64,000 bases of DNA from Parvularcula sp964556115 (GTDB taxonomy: Bacteria; Pseudomonadota; Alphaproteobacteria; Caulobacterales; Parvularculaceae): assembly GCA_964556115.1 (NCBI GenBank), contig CAZKVC010000003.1, positions 1 to 64,000 of the forward strand, in the 5' to 3' direction. Position numbers and translations under genes: made by a program. Below the pieces are notes generated by a model that saw only the letters and a list, made by a program, of their open reading frames with translations, was not told the origin of the DNA and did not search any database. Positions 60,796 to 64,000 of the stretch are shown here, one piece after another (position 1 is the stretch's first letter; each line of letters starts with the position of its first letter).

Positions 60796-61098
60796 CACTG
60801 CCTGCCTTTAGGGTTTTCGGTGCAGCCGCGGGGCAGTCGAGGAGCATCCGCAGTCACATTTTCATCCAATTGCTGACGAAAAGGGCTCCGCCCGCTCAGG
60901 ACATTTCACGCCCTGCAGCAACTAACTGCTCCAAAGGGCTTTTTCGGCTGTACGCCTACGGACGAATAAGGGCGAGGCGAAGGCTTTGCCCCGGCCTGCG
61001 AGGAGGCTTTCCGAGATGCCGGGTCCATCATCGGCCACCCGTCGAAACAACTGCAAAAACTTACGGAACCCTTAACCCGAAGGTGCAAATGCCACCGG

Positions 61099-62331
61099 TC
61101 AGGGGGCCGGTTTCTGCTCTTTTCGCATTGCGGCAGCCTCTTCGAAGAGGAGTTTCTTCGCCGCCACGTGGTCATCGAACCGGTAGGAAGAGAGGACCCG
61201 GCCACGCGCGGCGCCGGCAAGATCGCGGGCTGTTGCCGGATCATCGAGAAGGCGCCCGAGCGCCTCTTTCAGCGCCCCTGTATCGCCCCACGGAACCAGG
61301 AGCCCCTCTTTTTCATGGGTGATGACCTCGCGCACCGGCTCCGTGTTCGAGGCGGCAACCGCGCAGCCGCTGGCCATCGCCTCGAGGAGGGACCAGCTCA
61401 GGACGAAGGGGACGGTGAGATAGGCATGGGCGGATGAAAGCCTGAGGACATTGGCGTAGGCGTCCCTTTTCAGGAAACCCGGCATGGCGATCCGGTCAAG
61501 ATCGAGATCGAGCTCTCCGAGCATCCGCGTTTTCCAGCTCTCCCCCTCGGGCAGGCGTGCGCCATAGGCGACCCTGTCGCTGCCGAGCACGATGGCCTTC
61601 ATGCCGGGACGCTCCTTCTGAAGGGCCGCCAGCGCCCGCATGAAGGTGGGAAAGCCGCGGTAGGGCTCCATGCCTCGGGTGGCATAGGTGACGATCTCCT
61701 CACCGGGCAGAAAGCGCTTGCCATCGAGCTCCATGCCCCTGGCCTTGCCCGGACGGTGCAGCGCCGTATCCACCCCGTCGTGAAGCACCCGGATCTTCGG
61801 GCGGAACTCGGCCGGAAATTGGGCCGCCTGAAAACGGGTCGGCACGATCGCGAGGTCGCAGGCGATGAGGTCGAGAAGCATCGGCGCGTTGCGGGCGTGC
61901 GCGGCGGCGCTTTCGGCAGGGGTCGCCTCCCGCCCCCGGGTGAAGCGGCAGTCTTCGGCATCGCCCCGGTAATACCATTCGCAATAGGCGATAAGGCTCG
62001 CCTCTGGCCAGATATCCTTGACGAACAGCCCCCCGCCCCAGCCCGAATGGGCCACCACGAGGTCGGGCACATAACCCTGCTCACGAAGGCGCCTCGCGCC
62101 CGCCATGGCGGAAGCCCCGTTGAGGACGGCCCTTTCCGATGGTGCGAGGAAGGGGTGAAGCCCTTCAGCAGGCTTGTCCTTCACCCGGTACGCCAAGGTC
62201 CTGACGCCTTTCAGCGGCGCATGGTCGGCCTTGCGTGTCAGGAACGTGATGTCCCATCCCTGTTGCGCCAGCGCGCTGCCCAAGGCACCGAACTGTGCGG
62301 GGTGATTGTCATGGATAAAGAGAACCCGCAT
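61099..62331 (-). CDS. Glycosyltransferase family 4 protein
   Basis: The 410-residue GT-B enzyme has an N-terminal Rossmann-like domain (MRVLFIHDNHPAQFGALGSAL) and a C-terminal nucleotide-sugar domain with YATRGMEPYRGF and the E-x7-E motif region LSWSLLEAMASGCAVAASNTEPVRE (in pieces). It transfers a sugar from an activated donor, probably in surface polysaccharide synthesis. It lies next to the RTX locus on the same strand. Confidence 0.9.
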   Translation of the reverse strand: MRVLFIHDNHPAQFGALGSALAQQGWDITFLTRKADHAPLKGVRTLAYRVKDKPAEGLHPFLAPSERAVLNGASAMAGARRLREQGYVPDLVVAHSGWGGGLFVKDIWPEASLIAYCEWYYRGDAEDCRFTRGREATPAESAAAHARNAPMLLDLIACDLAIVPTRFQAAQFPAEFRPKIRVLHDGVDTALHRPGKARGMELDGKRFLPGEEIVTYATRGMEPYRGFPTFMRALAALQKERPGMKAIVLGSDRVAYGARLPEGESWKTRMLGELDLDLDRIAMPGFLKRDAYANVLRLSSAHAYLTVPFVLSWSLLEAMASGCAVAASNTEPVREVITHEKEGLLVPWGDTGALKEALGRLLDDPATARDLAGAARGRVLSSYRFDDHVAAKKLLFEEAAAMRKEQKPAP

Positions 62332-62431
62332 CGGTTTCCGCGTGCTCTGCCCCTGCCTCGTTGAAAGATCAGGTTAGGACGGAAGAAGGTGGGCTGTCAC
62401 CTCTTCAAAGAACCGCGCGACACCCAAGGAA

Positions 62432-62460
62432 AAAGGGCGCCCCGCGGGGCGCCCTTTCTT
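62432..62460 (-). terminator. Intrinsic terminator after hpd
   Basis: A perfect palindrome spans 62432-62457 with AAAGGGCGCCCC and its complement around a GC centre, followed by CTTTCTTTG on the plus strand and A/T-rich ends on both sides. It lies about 27 bp beyond the dioxygenase stop and can act in both directions. Confidence 0.85.
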
Positions 62461-62483
62461 TGTGCGGATCAGTGCGGGAGAGC

Positions 62484-63566
62484 TTAAGCGGGCTCTTCCA
62501 CCTTGAGGGCGCCGCGGCGGATCTGGTCGCGCTCCATCGATTCGAAGAGGGCCTTGAAGTTGCCCTCGCCGAAGCCGTCATCGCCCTTGCGCTGGATGAA
62601 TTCGAAGAAGACCGGGCCGAGCTGGGTTTCGGAGAAGATCTGCAGCAGGAGCCGCGGGTTTTCGTCCGTGGTGCCGTCCATCAGAAGGCCGCGGGCCTTC
62701 AGTTCGTGGACCGGCTCGCCATGACCGGGCAGGCGCTCGTCCAGCATTTCGTAATAGGTCTCGGGCGGCGCGGTCATGAAGGGAACGCCCCGCTCCTTCA
62801 GCCGGTCGTAGCAGGCGTAAAGGTCCGCGCAGTTGAACGCGATGTGCTGGATGCCTTCGCCGTTGAAGTCACGCAGGAACTCCTCGATCTGGCCCTTGCC
62901 GCCATCGCCTTCCTCGTTCAGAGGGATACGGATCTTCCCGTCCGGCGCGGTCAGCGCCTTGGAGGTCAGGCCGGTATATTCGCCCTTGATGTCGAAGAAG
63001 CGGATTTCCTTGAAGTTGAAGAGCTTCTCGTAATAGTCCGCCCAATAGGCCATGCGGCCGTTATAGACATTGTGGGTCAGGTGATCGATCACTTCGAAAC
63101 CCGCACCCTTGGGGTTCTTATCGACGCCTTCGAGATATTCGAAGTCGATGTCGTAGATCGAAAGATCGTCACCATACCGATCGATGAGATAGACGATCGC
63201 GCCGCCGATGCCGCGGATGGCCGGAAGCTTGAGCTCCATCGGTCCGGTGGGAACCTCGACCGGTTCCGCGCCGCGGGCGATCAGCTCGTCATAGGCCTTG
63301 CGCGCATCGCGCACCCGGAAGCCCATTCCGCATGCGGAAGGGCCATGCTCCTTGGCGAAGTAGGCGGCCGGCGATTTCGGCTCGTAATTGGCGATCAGGT
63401 TGATGCCGCCCTGGCGCCACAGGTGGACGTCCTTCGAGCGGTGCTCGGCCACCTTGGTGAAGCCGATGGTCTCGAAGACGTTCTCGAGGGTTCCCTTTTC
63501 CGGCGCGCAGAACTCGATGAACTCGAAGCCGTCGAGGCCGATGGGGTTTTCGAAAAGATCGGACAT
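62484..63566 (-). CDS. hpd: 4-Hydroxyphenylpyruvate dioxygenase
   Basis: The 360-residue enzyme converts 4-hydroxyphenylpyruvate to homogentisate in tyrosine degradation. The VOC fold is duplicated. The Fe(II) ligands are visible as His in VIDHLTHNV, His in GIQHIAF and Glu in PVFFEFIQRKG. AAGGAGAG precedes ATG 63566; the upstream frame from 63689 is not used. Monocistronic by the terminator and 158-bp upstream gap. Confidence 0.95.
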   Translation of the reverse strand: MSDLFENPIGLDGFEFIEFCAPEKGTLENVFETIGFTKVAEHRSKDVHLWRQGGINLIANYEPKSPAAYFAKEHGPSACGMGFRVRDARKAYDELIARGAEPVEVPTGPMELKLPAIRGIGGAIVYLIDRYGDDLSIYDIDFEYLEGVDKNPKGAGFEVIDHLTHNVYNGRMAYWADYYEKLFNFKEIRFFDIKGEYTGLTSKALTAPDGKIRIPLNEEGDGGKGQIEEFLRDFNGEGIQHIAFNCADLYACYDRLKERGVPFMTAPPETYYEMLDERLPGHGEPVHELKARGLLMDGTTDENPRLLLQIFSETQLGPVFFEFIQRKGDDGFGEGNFKALFESMERDQIRRGALKVEEPA

Positions 63567-63724
63567 GGTGCTCTCCTTGCCTGACCGGCAGCGCCTTGTC
63601 CTCCCCCAAGGGTATCCATGCGCACGCCGATGGTTGCAGATGAAACTAACCGGGTTGCTGTAGGCCATCGCCTGCCTTGCGGCAACCATTCCGCAAAGGC
63701 GCGAAGCGGGCCGCCGGTTCCCGC

Positions 63725-64000
63725 TCAGCCATCGGTGAAGGCGAAGGGGGTTCCGGGGCGGCGGTAGGTATCATCGGCCACGGGCCTGCCGATGGGCGGC
63801 TCGGCCCGGGCGATGCAGCCGGTGCGGTGGCAGAGGCGGCAGGCGACGCCGATGGGGGTGGGGGCCTGGGCGCTGAGGCCCGGGTCGTCGGCATAGATCA
63901 GCCGCCCGGCATGCTCGCCCGCGCAGCCAAGCGCGATCGCCCGTTCGGTGCGCGGCGCGCGGTGGGAGCCGCCGCCTGCGGTGACCGTGCGCGCGATTGA
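63725..64000 (-). CDS. ScfR-type short-chain acyl-CoA responsive regulator, C-terminal end (cut by window edge)
   Basis: Reading the minus strand from the window edge to the TGA at 63725 gives 91 residues with no stop. They contain ALGCAGEHAGRLIY, PIGVACRLCHRTGCIARAEPP and a C-terminal GRPVADDTYRRPGTPFAF. The paired Cys-x-x-Cys and His-x-x-x-Cys pattern fits the DUF2083 C-terminal domain of XRE-family acyl-CoA regulators (ScfR/PrpR/RamB-like). The DNA-binding and IrrE-like parts are outside the window. Nearby hpd is not an established target. Confidence 0.7.
   Translation of the reverse strand, partial: SIARTVTAGGGSHRAPRTERAIALGCAGEHAGRLIYADDPGLSAQAPTPIGVACRLCHRTGCIARAEPPIGRPVADDTYRRPGTPFAFTDG

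Larger units (their letters stand above)
60673..61098. other. Long leader/intergenic region upstream of RTX2
   Basis: About 426 bp separate the glycosyltransferase stop from the RTX2 start, without a supported gene. It holds the TCCCCA-CA-TGGGGA repeat and a small hairpin. An in-frame upstream ATG (60798) gives an N-terminal extension that has no Shine-Dalgarno and is not used. A long structured 5' leader is likely. Confidence 0.55.

Noticed and set aside
60673..60798. Possible c-di-GMP riboswitch in the RTX2 leader (GGGCAAAGG and AACGC segments)
   Set aside because: Only isolated short similarities; the tetraloop-receptor and GGGACGCAAAGCC core are absent.
58291..60876. A long open plus-strand frame over RTX2 encoding an Ala/Val/Ile-rich product
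   Set aside because: It is antisense to RTX2. The Asp/Gly-rich repeat codons (GAC, GGC) give open complementary frames; the product is a periodic hydrophobic low-complexity sequence with no ribosome site.

Overview
This is a GC-rich, gene-dense window from an alphaproteobacterial chromosome. The evidence is a split ATP synthase with a separate F0 operon (atpI-atpB-atpE-atpF'-atpF), a class I lysyl-tRNA synthetase, a cytochrome oxidase block (ctaE-DUF983-SURF1), a CIRCE-controlled groESL operon, a 3-hydroxybutyrate dehydrogenase/patatin pair and a NUDIX/TIGR02301 pair. Assignment to an order (a Parvularcula- or Hyphomonas-like marine lineage) is only an inference. Nothing looks like a plasmid, prophage or CRISPR locus, and I found no rRNA or tRNA gene.

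Layout. 1-7 kb: groESL (groEL cut by the window edge), tadA, an acyl-CoA dehydrogenase followed by short tandem hairpin repeats, a membrane-anchored AraC-type regulator, a sterol-desaturase-family enzyme, and a catalase-peroxidase with a lipoprotein signal. 7-24 kb: lysK, an MscS channel, prkA, purU, an S9 peptidase, pyrophosphatase, an animal-type glutaminase with ankyrin repeats, bdhA plus patatin, an SRAP protein lacking its catalytic Cys2, NUDIX/TIGR02301, dihydroorotase, an M23 lipoprotein and DUF2093. 24-36 kb: the F0 operon, a coiled-coil lipoprotein, a BCCT transporter without an obvious start codon, SURF1/DUF983/ctaE, a SulP transporter coupled to a beta-carbonic anhydrase, and a dihydrolipoamide-dehydrogenase-like protein. 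36-49 kb: ubiD, an S8 protease lipoprotein, a coiled-coil membrane protein, a SleB-type lipoprotein, several small proteins, a GIY-YIG protein beside a paired inverted repeat, nrdB with two candidate NrdR boxes, an LpxR-like protein, an MsrA lipoprotein, an M24 peptidase, a mannose-1-phosphate guanylyltransferase and a GST.

49-61 kb is the most distinctive region: a one-strand type I secretion locus. It holds two acidic RTX calcium-binding proteins with homologous C-termini (candidate shared export signal), an exported M23 peptidase, an ABC transporter, an HlyD adaptor, a PAS/LuxR-type regulator and a TolC-like outer membrane protein. It is flanked by sugar-nucleotide and glycosyltransferase genes, an arrangement reminiscent of the Caulobacter S-layer (rsa/lps) locus. 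Several stem-loops lie around the RTX genes, one of which appears to sequester the ribosome binding site of the second RTX gene.

The window ends with 4-hydroxyphenylpyruvate dioxygenase and the C-terminal end of a probable short-chain acyl-CoA-responsive (ScfR-type) regulator that runs off the edge.
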